A stretch of 64,000 nucleotides of DNA from Pseudomonas sp. MYb60 (GTDB lineage: Bacteria; Pseudomonadota; Gammaproteobacteria; Pseudomonadales; Pseudomonadaceae): contig NZ_PCOZ01000008.1 of the NCBI RefSeq assembly GCF_002979555.1, positions 248,001-312,000 on the forward strand, read 5' to 3'. The position numbers and the translations under genes were made by a program. The notes below the pieces were generated by a model. That model ran no database searches and was not told the DNA's origin. It saw nothing but the letters and a program-made list of their open reading frames with translations. How positions within the stretch are numbered: the stretch's first letter is position 1; each line of letters begins with the position of its first letter. This document shows, one piece after another, positions 26,780 through 36,635 of the stretch.

Positions 26780-28678
26780 ATGCCCACGACGTTCCAAGAG
26801 ATTCCCCGCAAGCGCCCGTCCACGCCCCTGCTCGACCGTGCTGTCACGCCGGCCGGCCTGCGCCGTCTGGGTGAAGCCGAGCTGGAAACCCTGGCCGATG
26901 AACTGCGCCTGGAATTGCTCTATACGGTCGGCCAGACCGGTGGGCATTTCGGTGCCGGCCTGGGCGTCATCGAGCTGACCATCGCCCTGCATTACGTGTT
27001 CGACACCCCGGACGACCGGCTCGTGTGGGACGTGGGCCATCAGGCGTATCCACACAAGATCCTCACCGGGCGCCGCGAGCAGATGGGCACCCTGCGCCAG
27101 AAGGACGGCATTGCCGCGTTCCCGCGCCGCTCCGAGAGCGAGTACGACACCTTTGGCGTCGGTCACTCCAGCACCTCCATCAGTGCAGCGCTGGGCATGG
27201 CGATTGCCGCCCGCCTGCAAAACAGTGATCGCAAGGCGATTGCGGTGATTGGTGATGGCGCGCTCACTGCGGGCATGGCCTTCGAGGCGCTCAACCATGC
27301 GCCGGAAGTGAACGCCAACATGTTGGTGATCCTCAACGACAACGACATGTCGATCTCGCGCAACGTCGGTGGCCTGTCCAATTACCTGGCAAAAATCCTC
27401 TCCAGTCGCACCTATGCCAGCATGCGCGAAGGCAGCAAGAAGGTGCTCTCGCGTCTGCCTGGCGCGTGGGAAATTGCCCGGCGCACCGAAGAATACGCCA
27501 AGGGCATGCTGGTCCCCGGCACCCTGTTCGAAGAGCTGGGCTGGAACTACATCGGCCCGATCGACGGCCACGACCTGCCCACCCTGATCGCCACGCTGCG
27601 CAACATGCGTGACCTCAAGGGCCCGCAGTTCCTGCACATCGTCACCAAAAAAGGCAAAGGCTTCGCCCCGGCGGAAATCGACCCGATTGGCTACCACGCC
27701 ATCACCAAGCTCGAACCCGTGGACGCTCCCGCCGCTGCGCCGAAAAAAGCCAGCGGGCCAAAGTATTCCGGTGTGTTCGGCGAGTGGCTGTGCGACATGG
27801 CCGCCGCCGACCCGCGCCTGGTAGGGGTAACCCCCGCGATGAAGGAAGGCTCCGACCTGGTGGCGTTCAGCGAGCGCTTCCCGCTGCGCTATTTTGACGT
27901 GGCGATTGCCGAGCAGCACGCGGTGACCTTCGCCGCCGGCATGGCCTGCGAAGGCGCCAAGCCGGTGGTGGCGATCTACTCCACCTTCCTGCAGCGCGGC
28001 TACGACCAGTTGGTGCATGACGTGGCGGTGCAAAACCTCGACGTGCTGTTCGCCATCGACCGCGCCGGCCTGGTGGGCGAAGACGGGCCGACTCACGCCG
28101 GCAGCTTCGACTTGTCCTACCTGCGCTGCATCCCCGGCATGCTGGTGATGACCCCGAGCGACGAGAACGAACTGCGCAAGATGCTCAGCACCGGCCACCT
28201 GTACAACGGCCCCGCCGCCGTGCGCTACCCGCGCGGCAACGGCCCGAATGCGGTGATCGAGAAGGACCTGGAGCCTATCGAAATCGGCAAGGGCATCGTG
28301 CGTCGCCCGGGCAGCCAGGTCGCGTTCCTGGTGTTTGGCGTGCAAATGGCCGAAGCGCTCAAAGTCGCCGAGAAGATCGACGCCACCGTGATCGACATGC
28401 GTTTCGTCAAACCGCTGGATGAAGCCTTGCTGCGCGAGATTGCCGGTAGCCACACGCTGCTGGTGACCGTCGAAGAAAACGCCATCATGGGCGGCGCGGG
28501 AGCGGCCGTCAGCGAGTTCCTGGCGCGGGAAAACATTCTCAAGTCGGTGCTGCACCTGGGCTTGCCGGATGTGTACGTCGAACATGCCAAGCCGGCGCAG
28601 ATGCTGGCGGAATGTGGCTTGGATGAAGCCGGGATCGAGGCTTCGGTGCGTGAACGCATGGCGCTATTGGGCCTGTAA
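26780..28678 (+). CDS. dxs: 1-deoxy-D-xylulose-5-phosphate synthase
   Basis: Thiamine-diphosphate enzyme joining pyruvate and glyceraldehyde 3-phosphate, the first step of the MEP isoprenoid pathway. It has 632 residues, the standard length. Landmarks are [15 protein letters not shown], the ThDP-binding [15 protein letters not shown] with NDNDMSIS, and [12 protein letters not shown] with catalytic Glu. It depends on thiamine diphosphate, whose last step (thiL) is encoded 5 kb away. Confidence 0.98.
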   Translation: MPTTFQEIPRKRPSTPLLDRAVTPAGLRRLGEAELETLADELRLELLYTVGQTGGHFGAGLGVIELTIALHYVFDTPDDRLVWDVGHQAYPHKILTGRREQMGTLRQKDGIAAFPRRSESEYDTFGVGHSSTSISAALGMAIAARLQNSDRKAIAVIGDGALTAGMAFEALNHAPEVNANMLVILNDNDMSISRNVGGLSNYLAKILSSRTYASMREGSKKVLSRLPGAWEIARRTEEYAKGMLVPGTLFEELGWNYIGPIDGHDLPTLIATLRNMRDLKGPQFLHIVTKKGKGFAPAEIDPIGYHAITKLEPVDAPAAAPKKASGPKYSGVFGEWLCDMAAADPRLVGVTPAMKEGSDLVAFSERFPLRYFDVAIAEQHAVTFAAGMACEGAKPVVAIYSTFLQRGYDQLVHDVAVQNLDVLFAIDRAGLVGEDGPTHAGSFDLSYLRCIPGMLVMTPSDENELRKMLSTGHLYNGPAAVRYPRGNGPNAVIEKDLEPIEIGKGIVRRPGSQVAFLVFGVQMAEALKVAEKIDATVIDMRFVKPLDEALLREIAGSHTLLVTVEENAIMGGAGAAVSEFLARENILKSVLHLGLPDVYVEHAKPAQMLAECGLDEAGIEASVRERMALLGL

Positions 28679-28690
28679 ACCGGCTTTGAA

Positions 28691-28781
28691 ATGTGGGAGG
28701 GGGCTTGCCCCCGATAGCGGTGGATCAGTGAAAGATACTGAGACTGACACACCGCCATCGGGGATAAGCCCCCTCCCACAT
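28691..28781. repeat. REPIN (two inverted REP sequences)
   Basis: Two inverted copies of the fluorescent-Pseudomonas REP core, ATGTGGGAGGGGGCTTGCCC on the left and its complement on the right, enclose a ~45-base spacer. They lie between dxs and btuB. Such elements are mobilised by RAYT transposases, none of which lies in the window. Confidence 0.9.
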
Positions 28782-28817
28782 TTGGTTTGCGTACATTTGA
28801 AATAATATGGACAGCCC

Positions 28818-30677
28818 ATGAAACGCCTGTACCTCGCCCTGCTGTTTGTACCGGCCCCCGAATTGTTCGCCGACACCCGCGACCAGGCCCTGAACCTTTC
28901 GGATGTGGTCATCAGCGCCAACCGCCAGGTGCAGGCACGCAATGACAGCAGCGCTGCCAATAGCGTCTTCATCCGCGACGACATCGACCGCCTGCAACCC
29001 ACCAGCGTCACCGACCTGCTCAGCCGCGTTCCCGGCGTACAAGTGGCTCAAACCGGTGGCCGTGGCAGCCTGCCGGGTATTTTCATTCGCGGCACCAAGG
29101 CCGCCCAAAGCCTGGTACTGGTGGATGGCCAGCGCATTGCCAATGCCACCTCCGGTGACAGCGGCCTGCAATTTTTGAGTGTCGACCAGATCGAGCGGGT
29201 GGAAGTGCTGCGCGGTTCACGCTCGGTGATCTACGGCAGCGACGCCATTGGCGGGGTTATCCAGATTTCCACCCGACGCAACGCCCAAGCCGGCGTTCAC
29301 CCGCGCTTGCACCTGGGTTTTGGTAGCAACCACACCTGGGAGCGCAGCCTGGGCCTGTCGGGCGGCGATGAGCACACCCGCTTCAACCTCGGCGCGAGCC
29401 TGGATGAAACCCAGGGCATCAACTGGACCCATGAGTCGTTTGCCAGTGATGGCGACCACGATGCGTATCGCAACAAGTCCGTGAGCCTGAACCTCAGTCA
29501 CTCACTGAGCGATGACGTCGAAGTCGGCTTCAACCTGCTCGATGGCCGGGGCACGTCCGAGTACGACAACCCCTTCGTCAGCCAGAAGCCCTACACCGAC
29601 TACGCCGTCAGCAGCGCCAGCGGTTATGTCGATGCCAAACTCAACGAACGCTGGCAAACCCGGCTGGAGCTTGGCCACAGCGAAAACCGCGATAAAAAAC
29701 GCGATGACCTGAGCGACAGCAGCAGCGCCTTCAACACCTACCGCGACTCGGTGAATTGGCAAAACGACCTGAGCCTGGATGAACGCAACAGCCTGATACT
29801 GGGCGCCGATGGGTACGAGGACCGCGTGCATGCCAGCACCGATTTCGATCAGGACAGCCGCTGGAACCGCGCGGTGTTTATCCAACATCGCTTTGCAGCC
29901 GACAGCTTTGCCACCGAGCTGGGCCTGCGCCACGACACCAACCAGCAGTTCGGCAGCCAGAACACCTGGAGCGGCACCCTGACCGTACCGCTCAACCCGA
30001 ACAACGACGTGCTGCTGTCCTACAGCGAAGGCTTCCGTGCGCCGAGCTTCAACGATTTGTACTACCCCGACAGCAGCAACTCCAACCTCAAGCCCGAGCA
30101 TTCAAAAAGCTACGAGCTGCAATGGCGCAGCCAGTTGACCGACACCACGCGCCTGGAAACCTCGCTGTACCGCACCGATCTCAGGGATGCCATCGTCGCG
30201 CAGTCAGAGAACTTGTTTATCCCCTATAACGTGGCCTCTGCCCGTATCAGCGGTTTCGAGGCCGCCCTCAAGCAGCAACTGTTCGGCTGGCAAGGCAACC
30301 TGGGGCTCTCGATTATCGACCCGCGCGACCGCGACAGCGGCCACACCCTGGCCCGACGGGCGCGGCGCACCTTGAGCCTGGATGTGGATCGGCAGTTCGA
30401 CCAGTTGGGGGTCGGCGCTACTTGGCAGGCCGTCAGCACGAGTTACGACGACGAAGCGAATACTCATCGCCTGGCGGGCTATGGCTTGCTGGGGTTGCGC
30501 AGCAGTTGGGCGTTGAATCGGGAAGTGGCGCTTTCGGTGAAGGTGGATAACCTTTTGGACAAGGCGTATGCACGGGCGATGTATAGCTATCAAGATCCGG
30601 GGTTTGAGGTGAATCAGCGGTATCGCGAGCAAGGGCGGGTTTGGATGTTCGGGGTGACGTGGACACCGGGCATTTGA
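28818..30677 (+). CDS. btuB: TonB-dependent vitamin B12 receptor BtuB
   Basis: A 619-residue outer-membrane receptor for cobalamin. After an N-terminal signal (MKRLYLALLFVPAPELFA) comes a TonB-box-like DVVISA, the plug domain at ~45-150 (LLSRVPGVQVAQTGG, SLPGIFIRGTKAAQS, EVLRGSRSVIYGSDAIGGVI) and the beta-barrel to the C-terminus. Barrel landmarks are EGFRAPSFNDLYYP and the TonB-receptor C-terminal YREQGRVWMFGVTW. I see no cobalamin riboswitch in the short upstream region, which is filled by the REPIN. Imported B12 would serve EutBC. Confidence 0.92.
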   Translation: MKRLYLALLFVPAPELFADTRDQALNLSDVVISANRQVQARNDSSAANSVFIRDDIDRLQPTSVTDLLSRVPGVQVAQTGGRGSLPGIFIRGTKAAQSLVLVDGQRIANATSGDSGLQFLSVDQIERVEVLRGSRSVIYGSDAIGGVIQISTRRNAQAGVHPRLHLGFGSNHTWERSLGLSGGDEHTRFNLGASLDETQGINWTHESFASDGDHDAYRNKSVSLNLSHSLSDDVEVGFNLLDGRGTSEYDNPFVSQKPYTDYAVSSASGYVDAKLNERWQTRLELGHSENRDKKRDDLSDSSSAFNTYRDSVNWQNDLSLDERNSLILGADGYEDRVHASTDFDQDSRWNRAVFIQHRFAADSFATELGLRHDTNQQFGSQNTWSGTLTVPLNPNNDVLLSYSEGFRAPSFNDLYYPDSSNSNLKPEHSKSYELQWRSQLTDTTRLETSLYRTDLRDAIVAQSENLFIPYNVASARISGFEAALKQQLFGWQGNLGLSIIDPRDRDSGHTLARRARRTLSLDVDRQFDQLGVGATWQAVSTSYDDEANTHRLAGYGLLGLRSSWALNREVALSVKVDNLLDKAYARAMYSYQDPGFEVNQRYREQGRVWMFGVTWTPGI

Positions 30678-30697
30678 TCGCTGCCTGTACCGGCCTC

Positions 30698-30723
30698 ATC
30701 GGGCGCAAGCCCCCTCCCACCTT
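30698..30723. repeat. Single REP half-site
   Basis: The sequence TCGGGCGCAAGCCCCCTCCC just after btuB is one arm of the REP family seen at 28691. Confidence 0.65.
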
Positions 30724-30738
30724 GATCTGTGAGCGGCC

Positions 30739-31527
30739 TCACAGGTTCGGCGATATCACCTGACACAACCGCCCCACCGCCTCCAGCATCTGCCCACTGG
30801 GCCGCTCCAACCCCTTGTCCGGCACCAGGCGAGCCCGCGGCGCCATGCTGGGCCAGATGCTCCAGGCATCCAGCTGCGCCTGATCCCCCACCAGAATCAT
30901 CTCGGGATCACGCTGCAATACCGACTCGATACTCACCTGCGGCGCAGGCAACTTAAGGTCATCAAACACATTGCGCGCACCGCAGACACTCAAGGCGTCA
31001 CTGATGATCTGCCCACCGCCTACCGTGTACAGCGGCTGGTTCCACACCTGGTAGAACACCCGCAGCGGTTGCGCCCGCTGATAGCGCTGACGCAGCTCGG
31101 CCAGGCGCTGACGCAATTGCGCGGCCAATTGCCGCCCGGCATCGGCGCGGCCCAATTGCTCGGCGATGGCCTGGACCTGGGTGGTGAGTTGTTCAAGGCT
31201 GTGGGGTTCGGCGACGTAGACGGGGATGTTCAAACGCTGCAGCTGCTCGCGCTGGGCCGGGCCGACGCTACCGGGCCAAAGCAGGATCAGGTCGGGCTCG
31301 AGGCTGAGCAGGCGCTCCATATCCAGTTGGCCGTAATGCCCGACTGACGACACTTTCGCCAACGCCTCAGGCCGCTCGCCACCGTCGAGCACACCCACCA
31401 GCAGTTCGGCAGCGCCCAGCTCAACCACGATTTCAGACAGTGACGGCGCCAGGCTGACGACACGCTCGGCCGCCAGCACCTGAGCACTCAGCGCCAACAG
31501 CAGAACGAGCAACCCGCGGCGGATCAT
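30739..31527 (-). CDS. btuF: Cobalamin periplasmic binding protein BtuF-like
   Basis: A 262-residue periplasmic binding protein of the cobalamin/siderophore class (BtuF/FhuD type). The start at 31527 gives a signal peptide [20 protein letters not shown] with AxA-type cleavage. Landmarks are RVVSLAPSLSEIVVELGA, GHYGQLDMERLLSLEPDLIL and VYVAEPHSLEQL. The matching permease and ATPase (BtuCD) are not in the window, so it must use genes elsewhere. It overlaps the stop of the 4-TM gene by four bases. Confidence 0.88.
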   Translation of the reverse strand: MIRRGLLVLLLALSAQVLAAERVVSLAPSLSEIVVELGAAELLVGVLDGGERPEALAKVSSVGHYGQLDMERLLSLEPDLILLWPGSVGPAQREQLQRLNIPVYVAEPHSLEQLTTQVQAIAEQLGRADAGRQLAAQLRQRLAELRQRYQRAQPLRVFYQVWNQPLYTVGGGQIISDALSVCGARNVFDDLKLPAPQVSIESVLQRDPEMILVGDQAQLDAWSIWPSMAPRARLVPDKGLERPSGQMLEAVGRLCQVISPNL

Positions 31528-31943
31528 CCCAGTTGACGAGGGATGCGGTAGAGGTAGAACAGCACCGCCGTCGACAGCGCCAGCAAAAACAGCGGCACCG
31601 CCTCCAACCCGACGAACACCGCCAATGCACCAATCCACGCAGGCAGCGCCGCGACCAGCAAGGCCGCGCGTCGACGGGCCGCGAGGGTGATCCACGCAGC
31701 CGGTTCTTCCGGGGTATCGAGGGCTTTGGAAGTGGCGATCAACGCGTGTTTATAGCCATTGAAATACCGCAGGCTGAGGAACATCGAGGCCACGCCCGCG
31801 ATGAAGAACGGCATGGCCAGCACCGGCAACAGCGACTGCGCCTGACCGAACACCAGGTTGATCACAAACAGGGGAAGCAGCGCCTGGGCCAGGTACTGCC
31901 ACCAATTGAAGGACAGTCGCCGTTTCACCTGGCCACGGGTCAC
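31524..31943 (-). CDS. Small membrane protein of unknown function (~4 TM)
   Basis: A 139-residue protein with about four predicted transmembrane helices ([32 protein letters not shown], and two near the C-terminus ending LYRIPRQLG). I recognise no family. It lies between ribA and btuF with ATGA-type overlaps on both sides, so the three form one transcript. Its link with either cofactor pathway is unclear. Confidence 0.8.
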   Translation of the reverse strand: MTRGQVKRRLSFNWWQYLAQALLPLFVINLVFGQAQSLLPVLAMPFFIAGVASMFLSLRYFNGYKHALIATSKALDTPEEPAAWITLAARRRAALLVAALPAWIGALAVFVGLEAVPLFLLALSTAVLFYLYRIPRQLG

Positions 31944-32557
31944 GCGCGGTCAACCTCGCCCTGATGCTCGTTACCCATCATGTGGTCGAGCTTGCTGGCC
32001 TTGGTGGCCAGGTAGAGCTTGTTATGCGGGTTGTGCCCGGTGTGCAGCGGCACGCGCTCGGCGACGGTGATGCCCATCTCGGTCAACGCCTTGACCTTGC
32101 GCGGGTTGTTGGTCATCAGGCGCAGGGATTTCACGCCCAGGTGCTCGAGCATCGGCAGGCAGATCGCGTAGTCACGCTGGTCGGCCGCGAAGCCCAGGCG
32201 CTCGTTGGCCTCGACCGTGTCGGCACCGCCGTCTTGCAGTTCGTAGGCGCGGATCTTGTTCATCAGGCCAATGCCACGGCCTTCCTGACGCAAATACAGC
32301 AACACGCCACGGCCTTCACGGGCGATGGCCTGCAGGGCGGCCTCCAATTGCGAACCGCAGTCGCAGCGCTGGCTGAACAGGGCATCGCCGGTCAGGCATT
32401 CGGAATGCACGCGGCCAAGCACCGGGGCACCATCAGCGATATCGCCGAGGCTGAGCACAACGTGCTCGCGACCGGTGGCTTCTTCAAGGAAGCCGTTCAT
32501 GGTGAACGTGGCAAAAGGGGTAGGCAGCTTGGAAGCGGCGACGAAAACGACGGGCAC
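31940..32557 (-). CDS. ribA: GTP cyclohydrolase II
   Basis: Opens GTP to the first pyrimidine intermediate of riboflavin synthesis. The 205-residue protein has the complete zinc site ([19 protein letters not shown]) and the catalytic [10 protein letters not shown] segment. Start at 32557 ([11 protein letters not shown]). It supplies the activity that the RibA-like half of RibBA in the rib operon appears to lack. Confidence 0.96.
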   Translation of the reverse strand: MPVVFVAASKLPTPFATFTMNGFLEEATGREHVVLSLGDIADGAPVLGRVHSECLTGDALFSQRCDCGSQLEAALQAIAREGRGVLLYLRQEGRGIGLMNKIRAYELQDGGADTVEANERLGFAADQRDYAICLPMLEHLGVKSLRLMTNNPRKVKALTEMGITVAERVPLHTGHNPHNKLYLATKASKLDHMMGNEHQGEVDRA

Positions 32558-32685
32558 CGGGTGCTCCTGATTTCAATTTTTACAAAGGCGGCCATTGTAA
32601 CAGCAGGTTCCTACAGACGCTTAAGCTGAATTATCGCTGATAAAGATCAATAGGTTCGATTGGCCTTCTGCCTGGTTCTATGCGG

Positions 32686-33414
32686 TCAGAACGGATAGGG
32701 CTGTTTCCAGTGTTCGAAAATCGGCTTGAGCTCGCCACTTTTCACCAACGCCGCCATGCGTTCGTCGAACAGCACCACAAGGCTGCGACCCCGCTCGTTG
32801 TCGGCGAAACCCAGGAACAGCGGCAGTTCGGCGATGTGGGTCAGCCTGAACTGGGAAGGGTCCTTGGCTTGACTCAGTACGAACGTGGCTTCTGTGAGGG
32901 CGTCGATGTAGAAGTCGGCGCGAGCGTGTTGCAGCATCGGCAAAATGCCATCGCGGCGCTCGATCTGGTTGTAGCGCTGCACGTTGGGCAGGTAGTCCTC
33001 GTACTTGTAGCCGCGCACCCACGCCAGCCGGTAATTGCCCAGGGTCTGCGGGGTGGGCGTTGGCAGGCTGGCCAGCCCAAGGGCATAGATATGGTCGGAA
33101 TCGTAGTTCCAGCGAGGGAACAGCACGCCCTTGGCCTCATCGCGGTAGGACCCTACCCAGCCATCCACTTCGCCGCGCTGGGCCAGCCCGACCGAGCGGG
33201 TATAGGGCACCGTGCGGGTCTGCAACTTGACCCCGGCGGGTTCGAACACCTTGCGCAACAGATCCCAGGCCAGGCCACTCCCGTCAGCATTGGTGTAGTC
33301 ATCCCACGCCTCACTGGCCAGCAGGACCTTGCCGGACACCACGGGCGCCTCCTGCGCCCCCACCACAGGCGCTACGGCACACAGCAGTATCAGCAGCCAG
33401 CGACGCACATCCAT
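32686..33414 (-). CDS. Periplasmic solute-binding protein (family 3)
   Basis: A 242-residue secreted protein of the amino acid-type periplasmic binding fold (SBP_bac_3). Signal peptide MDVRRWLLILLCAVAPVVGA is followed by a sugar/amino-acid pocket region with YTRSVGLAQRGEVDGWVGSY and ADFYIDALTEATFVLSQ. No transporter genes are adjacent, so ligand and role are open; it may be an orphan or chemosensory binder. It sits directly between ribA and thiL, where a phosphatase gene would be expected. Confidence 0.8.
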   Translation of the reverse strand: MDVRRWLLILLCAVAPVVGAQEAPVVSGKVLLASEAWDDYTNADGSGLAWDLLRKVFEPAGVKLQTRTVPYTRSVGLAQRGEVDGWVGSYRDEAKGVLFPRWNYDSDHIYALGLASLPTPTPQTLGNYRLAWVRGYKYEDYLPNVQRYNQIERRDGILPMLQHARADFYIDALTEATFVLSQAKDPSQFRLTHIAELPLFLGFADNERGRSLVVLFDERMAALVKSGELKPIFEHWKQPYPF

Positions 33415-33481
33415 GGTGACGACCTCCTACAAAGCCTTGCATCGGTGATAACCCCCCTAGAGGGTAGCGCAGGTCACCGAT

Positions 33482-34447
33482 TCAAGGGGCCTCGTGAAAA
33501 TGTTGATAGCCACGTACGGCGGGTGTGATGTCCTGCCCACTGGCGTCGAGCAACGTCACGCCCTGCCCCGCCTCGACCCGTCCGATCACATGGACCGGCC
33601 AGCCAGCGGCCAGCAACGGCGCCAGCTCGGCGGGCGGCAGGGTGAACGCCAGCACGTAGTCATCGCCACCGCTCAGGGCGGCCACTCGCGCCGCGTCATC
33701 ACCGGCAAACGCCAACAACGCCCTGGACAACGGCAACCGCTGGCGCTCAACCACCAGGCTGACCGCCGACGCCCTGGCGATATGCCCACAATCGGCCAGG
33801 AGCCCGTCGGAAATATCCATCGCAGACGTAGCCTTGCCCCGCAGCGCTTGCCCGAGGGCCAGTTGCGGTTGTGGCGACCAGTAATGGGCCAGCAGCGGCT
33901 CGGCGATAGCGGCATCAGCGCTGCGCTGCCCCAACACCAGCGGCAAGGCGCCAGCGGCATTGCCCAGTTCACCGCCGACGCACAGCAGGTCACCTGGCTG
34001 CGCGCCGCTGCGGGTCAACGCTTGCCCGGCCGGCACGCGACCGAACACTGTCAGCGTCAGGCTCAACGGGCCGCGCGTGGTATCGCCGCCCACCAGGCCC
34101 ACGCCGCAGCGTTGTGCCATGGCGTTCAAACCCTGGGCATAGCGTTGCAGCCAATCGGCATCGACCGTCGGGGTGGTGAGGGCAAGGGTAAAGGCGAGGG
34201 GGTGGGCGCCCATGGCGGCCAGGTCGCTTACGGCCACAGCCAACGAGCGCTGACCAAGCAGGAAGGGGTCGCAGGGGTCGGCGAAATGCACCCCGGCCAC
34301 CAGTGTATCGGTGGAGACAGCCAGCTGCTCCCCAGCGGGGAGCGCCAGCAAGGCGCAATCGTCGCCGATCCCAAGGGCAATGCCCTCGCCGCCTTGCGCA
34401 CAAGGCGCGGCGGCGAAGTAATTGCGGATCAGCTCAAACTCACCCAT
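33482..34447 (-). CDS. thiL: Thiamine-monophosphate kinase
   Basis: Phosphorylates thiamine monophosphate to thiamine diphosphate. The 321-residue protein begins MGEFELIRNYFAAAP and has the family motifs GIGDDCALL, STDTLVAGVHF and MDISDGLLADCGHIARAS. It is the last gene of the rib-nusB-thiL operon. A pgpA gene that commonly follows thiL in other gamma-proteobacteria is not next to it. Confidence 0.95.
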   Translation of the reverse strand: MGEFELIRNYFAAAPCAQGGEGIALGIGDDCALLALPAGEQLAVSTDTLVAGVHFADPCDPFLLGQRSLAVAVSDLAAMGAHPLAFTLALTTPTVDADWLQRYAQGLNAMAQRCGVGLVGGDTTRGPLSLTLTVFGRVPAGQALTRSGAQPGDLLCVGGELGNAAGALPLVLGQRSADAAIAEPLLAHYWSPQPQLALGQALRGKATSAMDISDGLLADCGHIARASAVSLVVERQRLPLSRALLAFAGDDAARVAALSGGDDYVLAFTLPPAELAPLLAAGWPVHVIGRVEAGQGVTLLDASGQDITPAVRGYQHFHEAP

Positions 34448-34465
34448 TCCGGATTCAAGCGCGGT

Positions 34466-34966
34466 TCAGCGCTTGTACGCCTTCACTTCGGCTTCGCGCA
34501 GGCTTGGGGCCAGCTTGTCGAGCACGCCGTTGACGAACTTGTGACCGTCGGTCGAGCCATAGACTTTCGCCAATTCGATGCCTTCGTTGATCACAACACG
34601 GTACGGCACGTCCACGCGGTACATCAGCTCCCAGGTCGACAGGCGCATGACGCACAATTCAACCGGGTCCAGCTCCTCGATGGTCAGGTCCAGGCAAGGT
34701 GCCAGGGCCGTGTCGATCTCGGTCAGGTGCGCGTGCACACCGTGCAGGATGTCGTGGAAGTACGGCAGGTCGGCGAAGGTGAAATCGTTGTCGACGCGGA
34801 ACTGCGCTTCGATTTCGTTCAGCGAGGCACCGGCCAGGTGACGCTGGTACAGCGCCTGGGTCGCCAATTGACGAGCAGCGCGGCGCTTCTCGTTCTTGGA
34901 CGGCTTGCCGGCGTCTGCTGGGCGTGGTTCGCGCGGGTTGAAGTTGTCGCTCTCGTCGGAAATCAC
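34466..34966 (-). CDS. nusB: Transcription antitermination factor NusB
   Basis: A 166-residue RNA-binding factor that, with S10, supports antitermination on rRNA operons. Landmarks are [20 protein letters not shown], the [20 protein letters not shown] segment and [11 protein letters not shown]. The first ~25 residues are a Pseudomonas-type extension. Its ATG overlaps the ribH stop (ATGA), a classical riboflavin-nusB arrangement. Confidence 0.96.
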   Translation of the reverse strand: MISDESDNFNPREPRPADAGKPSKNEKRRAARQLATQALYQRHLAGASLNEIEAQFRVDNDFTFADLPYFHDILHGVHAHLTEIDTALAPCLDLTIEELDPVELCVMRLSTWELMYRVDVPYRVVINEGIELAKVYGSTDGHKFVNGVLDKLAPSLREAEVKAYKR

Positions 34967-35439
34967 TTGGCCTCCAACTGCGACAGCAGGCTAACCATTT
35001 CCAGGGCGGACAGCGCAGCTTCAGCGCCTTTGTTACCGGCCTTGGTGCCGGAACGCTCGATGGCTTGCTCGATGGAATCAACGGTCAGTACGCCAAAAGC
35101 GACCGGCACGCCGAACTCCATGGACACCTGGGCCAGGCCCTTGGTGCATTCGCCCGCCACGTATTCGAAGTGCGGCGTACCGCCACGAATGACCGCGCCC
35201 AGGGCGATGATTGCCGCGTATTCACCCTGCTGAGCAACTTTTTGCGCAACCAGTGGAATTTCGAAGGCGCCAGGGGCACGGATGATGGTGATGTCGCTCT
35301 CGCTCACACCGTGGCGAACCAGGGCGTCCACGGCACCGCTTACCAGGCTTTCAACCACGAAGCTGTTGAAGCGGCCAACCACCAGGGCACAGCGGCCTTT
35401 GGGGGCGATGAAGGTACCTTCGATGGTCTTCAGGGTCAT
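34963..35439 (-). CDS. ribH: 6,7-dimethyl-8-ribityllumazine synthase
   Basis: Condenses the pyrimidine and the four-carbon phosphate into lumazine. The 158-residue protein shows [21 protein letters not shown], the [14 protein letters not shown] motif and [20 protein letters not shown]. It forms icosahedral or smaller assemblies in other species. It is co-transcribed with ribBA and coupled to nusB. Confidence 0.97.
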   Translation of the reverse strand: MTLKTIEGTFIAPKGRCALVVGRFNSFVVESLVSGAVDALVRHGVSESDITIIRAPGAFEIPLVAQKVAQQGEYAAIIALGAVIRGGTPHFEYVAGECTKGLAQVSMEFGVPVAFGVLTVDSIEQAIERSGTKAGNKGAEAALSALEMVSLLSQLEAK

Positions 35440-35528
35440 TCGACAAATCTCTTAAAGAGCCGGGACGCGTCTATGACGCGCCCCTTAGTGATATTTGAAC
35501 CGCGAACAAGGGGCAAAAACGCCGGCCT

Positions 35529-36620
35529 TTATTCGGAGGGCACGTATTCTACTACTTCCAGGTCGAAACCGGATATCGCATTAAATTTCATCGGTGCGCT
35601 CATCAGGCGCATTTTGCGCACGCCCAGGTCACGCAGAATCTGCGAACCGGCACCGACAATGCTGTAGGTGGTCGGCGTCTTGACCTGGGTGTGCTCGGCG
35701 GTTTCGCGGATATGCGCGAGCAATACATCGCCATCCACCGGGTTGCCCAGCAACAGCACCACACCGCTGCCCGCCTCGGAAACCGCGGCCATGGCGGCGC
35801 GCAGGCTCCAGCGGCCCGGTTGCTTGACCATCAGCAGGTCGCGCAACGGGTCCATGTTGTGCACACGCACCAGGGTCGGTTCGTCGGCGCAAACGGTGCC
35901 CAGGGTCAGGGCCATGTGCACGTCGCCCTCCACTGAATCACGGTAGGTCACCAAATTGAATTGGCCCAGTTCGCTGTCCAGTGGCTGCTCGGCAATCCGC
36001 TGAACGGTACGTTCGTGGATCATGCGGTAGTGGATCAGGTCGGCAATGGTGCCGATCTTGATGTCGTGTTCGGCGGCAAAGGCTTCGAGTTCAGCGCGAC
36101 GGGCCATGGTGCCGTCGTCGTTCATCACTTCGCAGATCACGCCGCTGGGCTCGAAACCGGCCATGCGCGCGAGGTCGCAAGCGGCTTCAGTGTGGCCGGC
36201 ACGGGCCAGGGTGCCGCCCGGCTGGGCCATCAGCGGGAAGATGTGGCCGGGGCTGACGATGTCTTCAGCCTTGGCGTCCTTGGCGGCAGCGGCCTGCACG
36301 GTGCGTGCGCGGTCGGCGGCGGAGATGCCGGTGGTGACGCCTGTGGTCGCTTCGATAGAAACCGTGAACTTGGTGCCAAACCCCGAACCATTGCGCGGCG
36401 CCATCAGCGGCAGCTTGAGCAACTCGCAGCGCTCGCGGCTCATGGGCATGCAGATCAACCCCCGGGCGTGCTTGGCCATGAAGTTGATGTGCTCAGGTTT
36501 GCAGGCCTCGGCGGCCATGATGATGTCGCCTTCGTTCTCGCGGTCTTCGTCATCCATGAGGATGACCATCTTGCCTTGGCGGATGTCTTCAACCAGTTCT
36601 TCGATGCTATTGAGCGCCAC
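35529..36620 (-). CDS. ribBA: 3,4-dihydroxy-2-butanone 4-phosphate synthase with degenerate RibA domain
   Basis: The N-terminal ~200 residues are an active-looking RibB domain (MVILMDDEDRENEGDIIMAA, then RARTVQ and HTEAACDLARMAG), producing the four-carbon unit of riboflavin. The C-terminal ~160 residues have the RibA fold but the zinc Cys residues are gone: the HSEC position reads HNMD, and the CDCGSQ region reads PGRWSLR. It is therefore probably monofunctional, similar to RibBX proteins reported elsewhere. Intact RibA is encoded at 31940. Confidence 0.95.
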   Translation of the reverse strand: MALNSIEELVEDIRQGKMVILMDDEDRENEGDIIMAAEACKPEHINFMAKHARGLICMPMSRERCELLKLPLMAPRNGSGFGTKFTVSIEATTGVTTGISAADRARTVQAAAAKDAKAEDIVSPGHIFPLMAQPGGTLARAGHTEAACDLARMAGFEPSGVICEVMNDDGTMARRAELEAFAAEHDIKIGTIADLIHYRMIHERTVQRIAEQPLDSELGQFNLVTYRDSVEGDVHMALTLGTVCADEPTLVRVHNMDPLRDLLMVKQPGRWSLRAAMAAVSEAGSGVVLLLGNPVDGDVLLAHIRETAEHTQVKTPTTYSIVGAGSQILRDLGVRKMRLMSAPMKFNAISGFDLEVVEYVPSE

Positions 36621-36635
36621 AAAGCACCCCCTTGG

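Noticed and set aside
26561..28585. A 674-codon open frame antisense to dxs
   Set aside because: It overlaps dxs, which has every expected motif; the antisense product is His/Arg-rich with no domain.
28691..28781. CRISPR-like repeats
   Set aside because: There are only two inverted copies, explained by REPIN structure; no regularly spaced direct repeats or cas genes are seen.
33494..35233. A 579-codon plus-strand frame over thiL, nusB and ribH
   Set aside because: It crosses three recognised minus-strand genes with intact motifs.
36621..36635. FMN riboswitch upstream of ribBA
   Set aside because: The gap to ribC is only 15 bases and no RFN element was seen elsewhere in the rib operon leader.
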